A DNA stretch of 64,000 nucleotides from Trichobilharzia szidati (lineage: Eukaryota > Platyhelminthes > Trematoda > Strigeidida > Schistosomatidae). The stretch spans positions 20,346,804-20,410,803 of the forward strand of contig OX235277.1 in the NCBI GenBank assembly GCA_944472155.2. Direction: 5' to 3'. Position 1 is the stretch's first letter; the number at the start of each line of letters is the position of its first letter. This document shows positions 25,424-37,408 of this stretch, piece after piece. The translations under genes were made by a program, and so were the position numbers. The notes beneath the pieces were generated by a model, which made no database searches, was not told the DNA's origin, and saw nothing but the letters and a program-made list of their open reading frames with translations.

Positions 25424-25637
25424 ATAATTCACGGTTTTGAAATAATAGAGAAGATGTAGCTCAGGTGGATGATTTGCAATTAAAAGTGTTCTCTAAGCTG
25501 GTTGGTTTAGTCGCGAAGCTTGTCGTTAACTCTGTGCTAAATATGGCGCTGAAGATGTTGTCCGGAAGGACGACGAAAGCTTCGCGACTAAACCAACCAG
25601 CTCAGAGAACACTTTTAATTGCAAATAATTCACGGTT
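25424..25637. mobile_element. Snapback insertion with 50-bp inverted arms and 13-bp direct repeats
   Basis: The 13-base sequence ATAATTCACGGTT occurs at 25,424-25,436 and 25,625-25,637, enclosing 188 bases. Inside, 25,472-25,521 is the reverse complement of 25,577-25,626 with one mismatch and a 55-base spacer. A TAGCTCAGGTGG stretch at 25,457-25,468 fits a pol III A box, suggesting a SINE-like origin, although no B box was found. The flanks align with copy 1 of the local diverged repeat, which lacks this insert. The 13-base repeat fits target-primed insertion better than a DNA transposon. Confidence 0.6.
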
Positions 25638-26060
25638 ACAGCGAGAATATAATTTTTATATTGTGTTTATCTCTCATTCTCTTTCATTTCACTAATATTA
25701 TTATTTTCTCAACTTGGAACTTGCTTCACTAATCCAGGAGACTTTGGTATGTTTATGTCCTGAAATTTATTGTAGCACGTTATTTATTGTGTGTCGCGCA
25801 TTAGAAACAAATAACTAAAAATAGTGAATTGGTGAGCGTAGATTAGTCGCAACCTGATCCAGCGTAGTACATCCTTATTATGTCTGATATGTGCGAAAAT
25901 TGGTAATAACATTTATGTATAATGATGACAAATGCGGAACCTGACATATCTCTAACACTTTCCTGTTTCACATAAAGCATTTTCTTAAATCAGCTTCTGT
26001 TTATCCGACTAGTTCTACATATGTCGAATACTGCAGTTACTCCATTTATTCTCACGTTTT
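25627..26060. repeat. Diverged repeat, copy 2
   Basis: Relative of 24,420-24,850, in the same orientation and about 1.2 kb further on. The snapback insertion abuts its left end. Confidence 0.6.
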
Positions 26061-29000
26061 AGTCTAGATATTTTTAGGCAAACTATTACTCAAAAATGAA
26101 TTACTGGTCTTTGAGAAGTGGCTAATTTACAACAAAAGTACCCTCTGATAAAAGATGAATTCGGAGAAGAATCTCACTGTTTTTATTCTAAGGAAATTTG
26201 CACATTCTCTGTGATAACTTTTATAGCGAATGTGTTTTCTGTTTCTACTCATATCTCTTCATTTTGAAATATAAGTGTACTTCTCTTTGGATCCTCTTTT
26301 TATGAAGATCAATCTTTGTTAGCAATGATCCTGCATTTGTCTAAGAAACCATTAACGTGTGCACTGAATTCTACCAACGTCATATTGTATCATTCAGGCG
26401 ACATGAGTAAGTAGAAGTGAACATTGAATTCTACTGTCTGCATCCTTTAACGACATAGTAACTTCCCCTTAATTTTTAATAAAAGTGATTCTTAGTGAAG
26501 TACGCAAGAGGCTTACGTATTCAAAATACTTGGGCGTATATATTAAGGTTTTCACTTCTTAATGTGAAGTTAATTGTATTTTCAGTGAAGGAGGACGCAA
26601 ACAAAATGAGAATTTTACTGAATAGGATGTTTTGTAAAAATTAACAAAGTGAAATGCAGATGTCTTAAATTTACACATGTATGAGTATTTTTTTTCGAAT
26701 GAGTCATTCACAAGATATTGACTGATACAGTTTCAGAATAGTTTTCAACGAAGTATTAGGATACAGTTAAGCAGATCACTCTTTCGTGCTGTACAGATTG
26801 GTGTTGAACATGAAACCTAGACGGAAATTTCAGAATACAGACGAGCAAACAATATCTAACCCATCTATTCTTCCTCTCACTCCGAATATCTTAACCTCAC
26901 TCACTTCAAGATGTCTTGTCGATTTTCGAATAATAAATGAAAAATTTTATTAACGTGTCTGGGCACTTGAGTTCACTAAAGTATTAGTTGATATAACTCA
27001 GAGGAAACATTGTCTCCGTCTGTCGTCTGAGAGGTGTTGGAATTGTGAAAATGTTGACTGATTCAGCTCTAAGCAACACGGTATGTAGATAAATTCATAA
27101 TGATGCCGCCTACTACACTATCGTTTACCACATAAGCTCATCGAAGAAAAACCTCAAGAGTCTTGATTTGGGCTCAGATATCATAGTTCTGCTTGAACAA
27201 AAATCAAAATGCCTATCTGCAAATGTATTTATAGATTATAAACTTATACCTTATGCATACATAAGTAACTAGTGACCAAAAATGAAACAAGGATTAAATA
27301 ATTGAAAGTGTATTTGATTATGAGAACATACGTGTACTCGAAATTTGTGCCATGAATTCGAAGCAGAGCATTTCAAGCAGTGGAATATGTACAAATACTT
27401 CTTTCAATCCAGGTGAGGAAGGTGAGTTTCACATATGATCACTGAAAATATTCAAAAGATTACTGAATGTTGTCCAGCTAACAATGTATTCAGAGGTAGC
27501 ATGAATACATATGACGGGACTGCGAATCAAATAAACTCACTGAAAAAATGGTGTTCCATCTAAATCAAGCGTCGATTTGAATCATACCGCCTCTTCCATC
27601 AGTGAAGATTAAGTCTATGTGACAAGAAAAATGCTTAACCACTAAAAGAATTGCACACTGTCTAAAGGAAGTGGCGTCATTTATTATTTGCTAGGGGACA
27701 CATACGGATGTATAATGAATATCATTCCTTCAAATTTTTGAGGATGCAAAATTGATAAATTGATTGGTATAGCATTTAGCATTTTTTATAATGATACCTT
27801 ACACGACAAGGCTGAGGTGATCAAAATAATAAAAGATATCTGAAGAAGACACTTTCGGATGAATTAACCGAATTTTCAGATATTGAATACTCTGGTTACT
27901 TCTTGAATCTACACATTCCAGCATAATACAATAACTGACATGCTTTTATGCTAATTATGACTCAAATGTAGACTTAATAGGGCTTTCAGGAGAGCATATA
28001 TATTTCACTATTCTTTTCCAGTAAAGGATACAATTAGGCGAAGTATCTCTACTTTGTTTCTGAAATCACCTGCAATTTTGCATTTCATGACTACTTTGCT
28101 CAGAAGCATTCAGTGTGTTTTGTGATACTGGCTCCTAGTTTATATAAATTGATGGTATTTCAGGACTGAGATGAAAGCAGTTAGTGAAGCGCAATATTAC
28201 TCTGTATGGTACTGGTCATCTGGGTACGACTACATTCCCAATAAAACAATGTTTTCAGAGTACTATTCTCCATGCAAACACTTTTGATTCTATTTTATAT
28301 AAACTTCAAAATATTTCAGAATTTCAAATGTCAAAATGAGAAAAGTTTTGCTCATATACTCCTCTGAACCAAAGTATATACATACATAGGTTTCTGTACA
28401 GAGGAGTTGCGACTATCAGTGAATAGTGCCATTATTTCGTTTGATATACTTATTGCAGGAGTATACAAGCTCCTCGCTGGTTTTATTTCATGTTTAGGAA
28501 ATAAATCACTAGTCTAGTGAAGTTGCATTTTCAATTGTTCATCAGTTAACCAATGTTCATGGATTATGCAATATTATTGAGTGAAGTATTTTGGCCGCAA
28601 TAGCTGTTAAATGTTGTTTGGTGTTACGCGTGATAACTCATTATATAAGATGACTAGTTTTGAACATTGTTCCCGTAAGTAAACGACAACAAGGGCAGTG
28701 ACACTGGAAACCGGAATCGCTTCGCCATTATTAGAATCATTTAGCATCAGTGAACTAATCAGGCATCGAATCTACTCTCTTTTTTAAAAGGTGAGCATAA
28801 CTATGACTGAACTGAAACGATGTAGGGATCAGCATGGAAAACAGTGTTTCAGTAGGACTAGGCGTATTCTCTCGTTCAGAACACATATTTCGCAGTACGA
28901 ATAAGGTTATGCTTCAAGACTGAATTCAGGCCGTCGGGCGATGGAATCAATTTTCACGAATTATACTTCTGAGTGCCTTCTGTATCCACGATCTCGATGT

Positions 29001-29139
29001 TTTCCATCATACGTTGCATTTCTATTCACTTTTGATTCATTTTATTGAGTCTCCTTGTTTTGCATCAACTGAGCAGATCTGAGTATGTTTAAATTTAGAA
29101 ATCTTCGTAGTGATTAATTCATTGTATAATGTGGATGAA
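26061..29139. other. Unassigned DNA
   Basis: No gene or element could be supported. Confidence 0.5.
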
Positions 29140-29400
29140 TGATGAATAATTTCAAGAAAATGAAGCTCGTGCTATCAATTTTTCGCAATACAACTCCGCA
29201 GAATATGCTCACCTGTTACATTTTTCATGTACAACATTTGGTAATACAATTTCATCAGAATAATGGTAAATGTGTTACCTGACATATGTCTGACATCTTT
29301 TAAGTTTCATATCAAGCGTTTTCTTAGTTCAACTTATATTTATCTGACTAAACTTTCGACGATGGACACGGTGTAACTGATTACAATTGAATGCAGTCTC
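29140..29400. repeat. Diverged repeat, partial copy 3
   Basis: Shares with 25,930-26,040 the series CCTGACATAT, TCTGACATC against TCTAACACT, GTTTCATATCAAGCGTTTTC against GTTTCACATAAAGCATTTTC, and TTTATCTGACTA against TTTATCCGACTA. Confidence 0.5.
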
Positions 29401-29684
29401 AAAATACTTGAATCTCCCTATCTGCCTTTATTAATTGCTGTTACAGTAATTCTTAGCAAGTGAATTCACTTTTACAGTATGCAAGGAAGGTTTATATCCA
29501 GTGGTTGCTTTTCAAGCAGTTTTGTTTTTTTAATAAATTTTCATTTCAGTATATTTTAGTTGATCAATTAAGTTAAAGGATATCTTCAAGTTGGTTATCA
29601 AATCACAAAAAATGATTGTCATTATGAAAATTAGTGATGGACACACCTTGTGTTCATTGAACAGTTGTGTTACATTGGTTGCAG

Positions 29685-29816
29685 GCAGGTGCTAAGAAGG
29701 TGACTGCTCCTAAGTCTTTCCAAGAATTTCATCCACAAATCGAAGAAGATGAACAAAGGAACGAAAATATGCTGTTGATCGATAGTGAAGTTGAGAACGT
29801 GATCCAGAATGGTTAA
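29685..29816 (+). CDS. Candidate 3'-terminal exon, unknown protein
   Basis: A TTGGTTGCAG acceptor-like site ends at 29,684. The following 43 codons read AGAKKVTAPKSFQEFHPQIE then EDEQRNENMLLIDSEVENVI to a TAA at 29,814-29,816. The frame is closed upstream by a TGA at 29,658. The acidic, polar translation and near absence of AT-biased hydrophobic residues make this the most coding-like short segment outside the mobile elements. No family was recognised. The RTE element begins only about 40 bases after the stop, so if the exon is real the LINE lies in or next to its 3' untranslated region, in antisense orientation. Confidence 0.4.
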   Translation, partial: AGAKKVTAPKSFQEFHPQIEEDEQRNENMLLIDSEVENVIQNG

Positions 29817-29842
29817 TTAGCAAAGAAAGCTTTCATCAAACG

Positions 29843-29855
29843 AAAGAATAACCTA
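29843..29855. repeat. RTE1 target-site duplication, left
   Basis: AAAGAATAACCTA, matching AAAGAAGAACCTA at 33,057-33,069 at 12 of 13 bases. Confidence 0.75.
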
Positions 29856-29867
29856 TTATTATCATTA

Positions 29868-30263
29868 TTATTCCCTTGGGTTCCTAGTGAAACAAAGGGC
29901 TTCAACTGCACGCCTCCACTTGCTTCTGTCTTCTGCTGTACTTTTCACCTGTATCCATGTTAGTCCATACTGTTTCAGCTCCTCTTCACACGATCTCCTC
30001 CATGTCACCCTTGGATGTCCCATTCGCCGCTTCCCTTTCGGGTTCCACTCGAGGGCCTGACGCGCGATGTCACCCAGTGGCCTCCTCAGTGAGTGTCCAA
30101 TCCATCTCCTTTTTCTCCTGCATATTTGTTGGGCGATTGGTTCTTGTTTTGTTTGTTCCCTTAGTTTCTTGTTGGTGATTCTTTCCGGCCATCTGATCTT
30201 CAGTACAGAACGAAGACAGTTGTTGTTAAAGGTCTGCAACCTGTTGGAAATATTCTTTGTCAC
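29868..30263 (-). pseudogene. RTE1 C-terminal domain
   Basis: Last 130 codons: RLQTFNNNCLRSVLKIRWPE, RWIGHSLRRPLGDIARQALE and KGKRRMGHPRVTWRRSCEEE, the Trp/Arg-rich C-terminal region usual in RTE proteins, ending at a TAA at 29,868 that abuts the (TAA)n-like tail. Confidence 0.8.
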
Positions 30264-30323
30264 CCGCCAACTTTCTGATTCGTATAGAAGAACTGACTTG
30301 ACGTTTGTATTGAAAATCCGAAT

Positions 30324-30926
30324 TCAGCTGTTGATGCTGAGTGACGAAGATTTCCAGATTGGTTTCAGGTTGATGAATGTGTTTCTCGCCTTCCCGATTC
30401 TCGATTTGACATCCTCGTCCGTTCCTCCTGTAGTTGAGACAATGCTCCCTAGATAAGTGAAAGAAGTAACCTCTTTCAAATCCCTCCCGTTGATGGTGAT
30501 TGGCGCTGGACGTTTCTGCTGCTGTTGTTGTTGGTTGGTTATTTTCATAACCTCCGTCTTGTCTATGTTCACTTGGAGTCCTGTCTCTGCTGCTTCTTCG
30601 ACCAGTTTGTCGGTTTCCGCTTGTAAGTCTTCGATTTTGTGTGACATCAAACATAAATCATCCGCGAAGTCCAGGTCTTCTAGGTCCTTCTGTCGGTCCA
30701 AGAAATCCCTATCTTCTCGTTTCTCGCTGTCTGACGCATAATCCAGTCCACCACAATTAGGAATATCATTGGTGATAATAAGCACCCTTGTCTGACTCCT
30801 GTGTTTACTCCAAACGCCTTGCTGAGTTTTCCGTTGTGGATCACTTGACATGTGCCGTTGTCGTACAGCTGTTGAATAAGGTTGATGAATATTTGGGGTA
30901 CGCCGTAGTACTTGATTAGTTTCCAA
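30324..30926 (-). pseudogene. RTE1 reverse transcriptase motif C and thumb
   Basis: Only the part below about 30,720 is homologous: DLEDLDFADDLCLMSHKIED carries motif C (FADD), followed by LQVNIDKTEVMKI and FTYLGSIVSTTGGTDEDVKS, the region after the palm. It ends at a stop at 30,324, where the reading shifts to another frame. The first 60 or so codons of the open frame are out-of-frame and not meaningful. Confidence 0.75.
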
Positions 30927-32182
30927 ATTACTTCGTGGTCAACGCTGTCGAAGGCCTTCTCAAAGTCTATAAAGTTGAGGTAGAGGTTTGATTGCCATTC
31001 CATGCTTTGTTCGATGATGATGCGCAGAGTTGCAATTTGGTCAGAACATGATTTGCCTTTCCTGAATCCAGCTTGTTCTGGTCGGAGTTCTGTATCCAGT
31101 GCGTCCTTTATTCTCTCCAGGATGATGTGACTCAGGATTTTACTTGGCGTCGACAGGAGCATGATTCCTCGCCAGTTCTTGCAGAGTCCTAGGTCGCCCT
31201 TCTTTGGTAGTTTCACGAGGTAACCTTTCCTCCAGTCAGTAGGCACCTTTCCCTCCTTCCAGACCTTTTGCAATAATGGAGTCAGCATATCTGCTGTCGT
31301 TTCTGGGTCCGCTTTCAGTGCTTCCGGGGGTATTCCATCTGGTTCAGCTGCTTTTCCAGCTTTCAGAAGCTTGATTGCATTCAAGACTTCAGCTTTCGTT
31401 GGAGGACCGGTGTCAACTTGCAGTTGTGTACGTGCTGTTGTTGCTATTTCTAGACGGGTTGTAGGAGGTGGTCGGTTCAAAAGTCCTTTGAAGTGCTCCA
31501 CCCATTGTTTAATCTGTCTTCCTTCCTTGGTAATTGGGTTCCCTTGGCTGTCTTTTATAGGTTTCACTTGTGTTGATCTCTTCCCGGATAGAGACTTGGT
31601 TATCTGATATAGTGTCCTCAGGTCCCTTTTGCCTGCTGCCTTCTCAGCTTCAGTAGCCAGGTTGTCGTAGAATTGTCTTTTGTTCTTCCTGGCTCTCTTC
31701 TTCACTTCTTTGTCCAGTGCTGTGTAAATTGAGCTCAGCGTCTCTTTCTCTTGTCCATCTTTGCATTGAATCATTTTCTCTTTCACCATTCTCCTCTCCT
31801 CTATTAGCTTCCAAGTGTCCGTTGAGAGCCATTCCTTATGTTGTCTCTTCTTTCTTCCTAAAACCGTTGACCATGTTTCGTTAAAAATCACTTTCAGAGA
31901 GTTCCAATGGTCTTCCACGGATGATTCCTCAGTGACGTCACGTAGTGTTTCCTGCTTTGCTCTGACAGTTGCAGTGAAAGTGTTCTTTGTGGTTGTGTCC
32001 TTCAGTTTTTGAGTGTTGAACTTGCATTGTGGCCTATCCCTAGGTATTCTCGAGGCTTTTAGCTTCACCTTGAAAGTCCCTTGCACTAGATAGTGGTCTG
32101 AACCCACATTTGCTCCTCTCCTCGACCTTGTTTCCAGTAGGCTTTCTTGAAATGAAGTCTTTCTGGTTTTTGGTGTGTCCAT
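30680..32182 (-). pseudogene. RTE1 endonuclease C terminus and reverse transcriptase motifs 0-B
   Basis: A 500-codon fragment. GANVGSDHYLVQG is the terminal endonuclease motif (catalytic Asp-His). After a linker with a basic, probably helical region, the reverse transcriptase begins near AGKAAEPDGIP, where the Gly before the Pro of the family motif is Glu, followed by LPKKGDLGLCKNWRGIMLLS, FIDFEKAFDSVD (motif A) and GVRQGCLLSPMIF (motif B). The frame is lost at ISWTDRRT near 30,690, just before the catalytic Asp-Asp. Codon use matches the intact relative at 50.7-53.6 kb. Confidence 0.8.
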
Positions 32183-32370
32183 CTGGTGAAATCCATGTTG
32201 CCTTGTGTATATCCGTGTGTTTGAACACTGCCACCAATCACCAAATCATTGATGGCGCAGAAGTCTGAGAAGAGTTCACCATTGTCGTTCATTTCACCGA
32301 GGGCCTCGCGACCCATGATGAGTTCTCTTCCTGTATTGTCTCCTCCTAGCTTCGCATTCATATCACCCAT
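32086..32370 (-). pseudogene. RTE1 endonuclease, middle part (shifted frames)
   Basis: Begins with MGDMNAKLGGDNTGRELIMG, the Asp-x-Asn catalytic motif of the endonuclease. The frame holds to VIGGSV near 32,230; the homologous reading then continues in another frame as FKHTDIHKATWISPDGHTKN and again shifts near 32,150. Two frameshifts therefore lie inside this short interval. Confidence 0.75.
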
Positions 32371-32983
32371 CAGGATTTTGATATCGGCATTTGTCCATTA
32401 CTGTTTGTAGTTGACTGTAGAAATCCTCCTTCTTCTCTTTTTCTGAGACGTTTGTAGGCGAATAGCATTGAATGATTGTAACCTTCTTTCCTTTTGAGTT
32501 GAACCTGGCTGTCATTATCCTGGAGGAGATTGGTTCCCACTGCATGAGAGCCTTAGCTGCTGTTGGTGACATCATGATGGCTACTCCCTCGGTGTGCTCG
32601 TGATCGTCCTCTGGGTGACCGGAGTAGATTATTGTCTCTCCAGTTGGCATTTGGCTCCTTCCACATCCGTTCCATATGCTCTCGCAGATTCCCAACACTT
32701 CTATTTTATATCTCCTCATTTCTGCGTCTACCTGAGCAGCCTTTCCAGTTTCGTACACTGTACGAACATTCCACGCCCCCATCCTTATTTTTGCTTTCAT
32801 CGAAAGAAGGCACATCGGCTGACTTGCTTCCCGAAGGCTTTCACCAGCCTGCGTCATTTGACTTCTCTGATTCCAGCGAAAAATAAGGTTATTGTTTGTA
32901 TTTTTTGAATTTTTGATATATTTGTGCGTTGAAGTTTCCGTAGCGAATTGGTTAAGTTTTGATGGTTGAGTTGCTAGCATCAC
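32363..32983 (-). pseudogene. RTE1 endonuclease, N-terminal part
   Basis: Frame fragment of 206 codons starting close to the element's 5' end. After a variable leader (about 65 residues) it shows MGAWNVRTVYETGKAAQVDA with the conserved Asn of APE endonucleases, then ICESIWNG with the conserved Glu, GVAIMMSP, and IIQCYSPTNV. The frame is lost near 32,365, just before the GDMN motif. This N-terminal stretch is what the second copy, at 50.7-53.6 kb, lacks. Confidence 0.8.
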
Positions 32984-33056
32984 GCCCCAACCCCCCCTCT
33001 TTATCCGGGCATGGGACCGGCTAGAAAACTAGTGAGCTAGTAATCTAGGCGAGGTT

Positions 33057-33069
33057 AAAGAAGAACCTA
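33057..33069. repeat. RTE1 target-site duplication, right
   Basis: AAAGAAGAACCTA; see the partner at 29,843-29,855. Confidence 0.75.
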
Positions 33070-34920
33070 ACTCTAAACAAATACTCACAACGAAATGGAA
33101 TAACTTTGCTACACGCCGCGAAGACAATTGAATAACGTCAAACCTTCAAATGACACCTGAGTTTGAAACGATGAGTAAAGTGTCTAGATTTGATGTTGAA
33201 GATACGACATGATAAGGAAACAAGAAAATATGGGCAAATGAAGAACCGGCTTTTAATGACTGCAACCCAATAAGTGAAATGGAGGCTTGGTACTCAAGCC
33301 GTTTGTTCCACTTGGAATTCAAAAGACGAATAAAAATAACGTCCGCATGTAAAATTATTTTCAATATTACTAGGGCTATATATTTTATTGGACCTTATTA
33401 AGTTCTTTTCACCATCCTGTTATCACTTAATAGTTGTTGTATGCTCCTTGATGTGTATGCTAATTCTTACATTTTGAAACCTGTTTGTGACTCTCACTCA
33501 ACTGTTTGCATTTTCAAATGTATCTCTTGTTTTCAGAAGGATTATGTAAGTAGAATATTTCTCTGTTATAATGATAAACAGTAACTTCACAACAAAATGT
33601 AATGTCGACAGCACAGCATGCATCATTATGGGAAAGATACACTAATATTTAAGCATGAAACATATTGGAGTACAAATATTCCTGAACTATTAATCCATAG
33701 ACTATTGTCGTCATTAATTGAGCCATCAAGAATTATGTTTCTCATCCCATAAGGGCTCAGTAAAGTTTAAAACTGAACAGTATATACATTAGACTACTGG
33801 ATATTTACTAAATAAATGACCATCTAGTTAGAGTGTAATGTTTTGATGATTTTGGAGGAGAAACATACGCTAATATAAATATTCTTCCCGTTTAAAGACA
33901 GCACAAGAAATATTGGATTTATAATCAGTACACTTCTATTAAATGCACTGTTGCTTATCACTCGGGTGCCCAGGGTTTCTCCACTTATCGATTAGTCATC
34001 TATGAAATTATTGATGCATTTATTCTGTGTGAAATGCATTCATTATCGTCTTCTTTGTTATTCTGAATGTGATTATTGACGGTCTTTATTTGTATGTTAT
34101 GTCACTTAAGTGAAGGAATGTAAGTCGGCATACCGTCTTACGACGGAGAATCTACTGTTTGCCCCACAATCTCTCAGATTTGTAAATAACATTGTTTAAT
34201 ATGATAACGAAAATCTTTGTGATGTAAGTGATTCGAGAATAACGCAGAATGAAATAATGTTAACACCAATGATCAATACTTTTTCATGGTGAGGTGTACT
34301 CACCTTAATTCGCCTAATTTTTAAAATCCGATTATTACCGGCCTCAAAAATATACTTTATCATTTAAGTTAAGGAGAGTAAGTGAATTTTAAGGTTCCTG
34401 AATTTGAATTTCTTGGATAGCTGCCTAATTTCTCTGGTTCGTATGTAACATCAATTGGTATACTCAACAGAGTTCTCTCAGTTTCGCTTATTGAATGAAG
34501 TCTGAGAATATCGTATTTGCTACTGAAGTGAGGTCGAAATCCTCTATAACAATAACCTACGCTTTCCACGTTTCATATTATCAATAGTGCCCTATCTTAT
34601 TTGTAGTCAAGGAGCCAACGCCAACGAGTGAGTGAAGAGTCAGATAGTTTCATTGATACGCCTACTTTCAGTTTTCACATTTACTTTATTTAGAGAAACC
34701 AAACATCATCTCCAATAGTTTCGTTTGAGCACCACGAATTCTTTTAAAAAATGTGCTAACATTGAAAAGACTCAAAATTAGGTGATACCATGAAACGTGA
34801 CACATGAACTTAGGTTAGTATTTGCAGTAGTAGATGTCTAATCGCAGTGCAATAAGTTTTTATAACAACTGAGTTGAGTCATTCAGCCAATAAAACAATC
34901 AAGACCTTGTTAGATGAGGT
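33070..34920. other. Unassigned DNA
   Basis: No supported feature. Confidence 0.5.
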
Positions 34921-35030
34921 CACGAAATGGTAAAGAGCACTCGCCAATGTCAAAAACGTTGAAGTGATGGCTCCGCAAAATGATGAATGACAACCTCTGA
35001 ATTCAAACTCCAGTTTACCTTTTTATACAA
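34921..35030 (+). mobile_element. Possible tRNA-derived SINE relic
   Basis: A TGGTAAAGAGCACTCGCC stretch resembles a pol III A box and AATTCAAACTCC near 35,011-35,022 resembles a B box. The spacing of about 85 bases is long for a tRNA head and no body family was recognised, so this is a weak call. Confidence 0.2.
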
Positions 35031-37152
35031 GAGCAACAGTTGTGTTTTCAATTTAGACAGTGAGCGAATTTGTGTACCTAATGCTGGATTTAATGAAACA
35101 GCCGAGATATCGTCAAGCTTATTGAGGAGATGTCAGTGATCAAATATCGAATGTGTGGACCATCGAACGATTATTTTTCGATTAAAGCCGCATCTGAATA
35201 GATGCAGCACACACAAGTGAGTGTGTATAGAACCACACATTCCAATACAGTAGGAAGAATGTATTTTGTAAATCAAAAATTGCATGAAGCCACAGATTCA
35301 GTGAAACCGGATTTATTCATCTGCAACAATACGTCTAAGAAGGGCATTGCTCTTGCATTAAGTGTGTCTACACGCTCATCATTAGATGCAAAAAGAAAGT
35401 ATGCACACTGTCACCCGTCATCTTTCGAAGGTCGCACTATGAAAGTTTTGCACTTCCATTGGGATAACATTTAAGGATGGTGTACAAAATCATCATGGAA
35501 AATTCCCATTGTAACAAATCAAAACAAGTGATTCAGTGAAGAGACACTTTTCAGCGAATTTACCATCAAGCAGTACAACCGTACATATATGGCTTTTTAA
35601 GAAGTTAAATCCAGTGAAGGAAGTGAATCATAGGTGTGAATGCATAAAATAATAATAATAATAATATGAAATGCAGTTAAAACTAAAATGTTTGTGTTTA
35701 TAATCATCGATAAATGTCAAGTGGCCATACAATAATTGTCATATATAGAATGATTCATTGGATGGATAGAACTTGAAAAGGGTGTGCAATTATAGGATTA
35801 GTAGACAGATCGAATCAAATAAAAGCGTTTCGTAATATTGAGTGAAATTTGACAGATTACAATTTAACGATGTTGAAAAGAATTGATTTAGAATAACAAG
35901 TGGAACAAGTGACATAATACTGGGGACAGTTGAATGTATGTATGGGCCACATTAAAATGGAACACCAACAAGTCGCCTACACAATCAGCACATGATTGAG
36001 ATATATTTTGATAGTAATTTGTAGTAAGCTTGGAATAAATCTGAACTAAACTTAATAAAAAACAAACAGGAGTCAGAAATGAAACTAAAAATGTCTCATT
36101 GATTTCCTGAGTATTGCAAATATTTCGCAAGTGATGCTTCCAATGAATCATTCTTGTGATCTTGTTTAGAATAACCCTTATTCTGCTTCAGTTAGTCAAC
36201 ACTAACTAAACCACACTTTTCAATGTAAATTGCCGATTGTATCGCGCACACATTTCTGCAAATTTCATGAATAAGATTATGTCACAATAAGTTCATCTAA
36301 TGAAATTAAATTTTGCCAGTACTAAGAGAGTGGGATAATTGAATCACTTGTAGTATACTTCATCATATATTACATCAGAGTTTGAAAGCACTACGTGAAC
36401 ATTGGGATGTAAAAATCGCTGCGCATCACTGTTATCGCGAATTTCTTGGTGTCTACTTAGTAGATAAAGCACAAGTAACTGGTGAAATGAGTGGGTCAAT
36501 GATTGTGAATTACACCTATTCTCTCCCTCATGACACCAATTTCTCAAGGCATTGTTGACATCCAACGGTATAAGCTCTAAGAACCAGTAATCACTGCATT
36601 TAACGTTTGAAAACTGACAAAACTTCTGGACACCTGGCAAATTAACATTTGATTAATCTGAGTCAGTTCAGTCATCGTCTGCTGATATCATTAAATCACT
36701 TTTATCATCATGAAATGGCGAAGCTGTAAACAAATGCGAAAAATAAATTTAAGCCAATGAATATATGAATGCTCGTCAGAAATCACAACAGATGTCTCAA
36801 TTTCAGGAAAATATGTCAACATTATGGGCATTTTATGGTGAAGGTAATTGACATCATCAGATAATAGCTCATTCTTATGACTCTGCCACTCTGAGAAACA
36901 CAGAAATTGAAATAATGGAAAAGAAATGACATGGCAGGTATAAACACTTTCCATGCAAATTAAAATTCTTCTCACATATTCGCAGCAAATCTTATCTCGC
37001 TCCAAAATACGTTTCAAAATTCCAGGTACCATTACACTACCCAATGGGAAACGTAAGTCTGACATAAAGATATGTATCATTTACTGAAGCCATGAAATCA
37101 ATCTCCCTAGACAATAACATTTAAGGAAATTGAATTCGACTCCAATACCATA
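35031..37152. other. Unassigned DNA with an (AAT)n run
   Basis: A short (AAT)n microsatellite lies at 35,648-35,665. ORFs at 35,202-35,474 (plus) and 36,691-37,080 (minus) have no recognised motif and are not called. Confidence 0.5.
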
Positions 37153-37340
37153 GTTTTTTTTATTTACAGCTTGATTCCACACTGTATTTCCAGTACAAGT
37201 GTGGAATTTTCAGCATGGATATCGGTAGCCCAAATTCAGGCCGACCGTAGATATCGGGTGTGTGCCGGCAGAGGATCGAACCCGGACCATGTGCATGATC
37301 GGCGAGAGTCTAACCACTGTCTGTCCTGTACCACTGTGTA
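37153..37340 (-). mobile_element. tRNA-derived SINE (family A)
   Basis: Minus-strand copy. It has the B box GGGTTCGATCC, the GACCATGCAC region as CATGCACATGGTCCGGG, and the body with GATATCTACGGTCGGCCTG and a T-rich 3' end on the plus strand near 37,153. The A-box end is disturbed by a small duplication or insertion near 37,310-37,340. Confidence 0.75.
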
Positions 37341-37390
37341 GATAATTATTGCACATCGTAGTAATACAAGACACCATATTAATTCCTTAT

Positions 37391-37408
37391 TATATATATA
37401 TATATATC
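37391..37408. repeat. (TA)n microsatellite
   Basis: About nine TA units a short distance right of the SINE. Confidence 0.8.

Larger units (their letters stand above)
29856..33056 (-). mobile_element. RTE-type non-LTR retrotransposon (RTE1), near full length, ORF broken
   Basis: About 3.2 kb on the minus strand, bounded by a 13-base duplication with one mismatch. The 5' untranslated region is short (about 73 bases, G-rich, before an ATG near 32,980). A single ORF would encode an APE-type endonuclease followed by reverse transcriptase, and the 3' end is a (TAA)n-like tail directly after the stop, both typical of the RTE clade. The coding sequence is split by at least five frame changes and one or more stops. 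Relatives of this clade (SR2 type) are known in schistosomes; subfamily naming would need a search. Confidence 0.85.

Noticed and set aside
25465..25695. 76-codon plus ORF
   Set aside because: It runs through the snapback hairpin and its right flank; the translation reflects the inverted repeat.
29957..32908. Plus-strand ORFs over RTE1
   Set aside because: Antisense shadows of the decayed LINE coding region.
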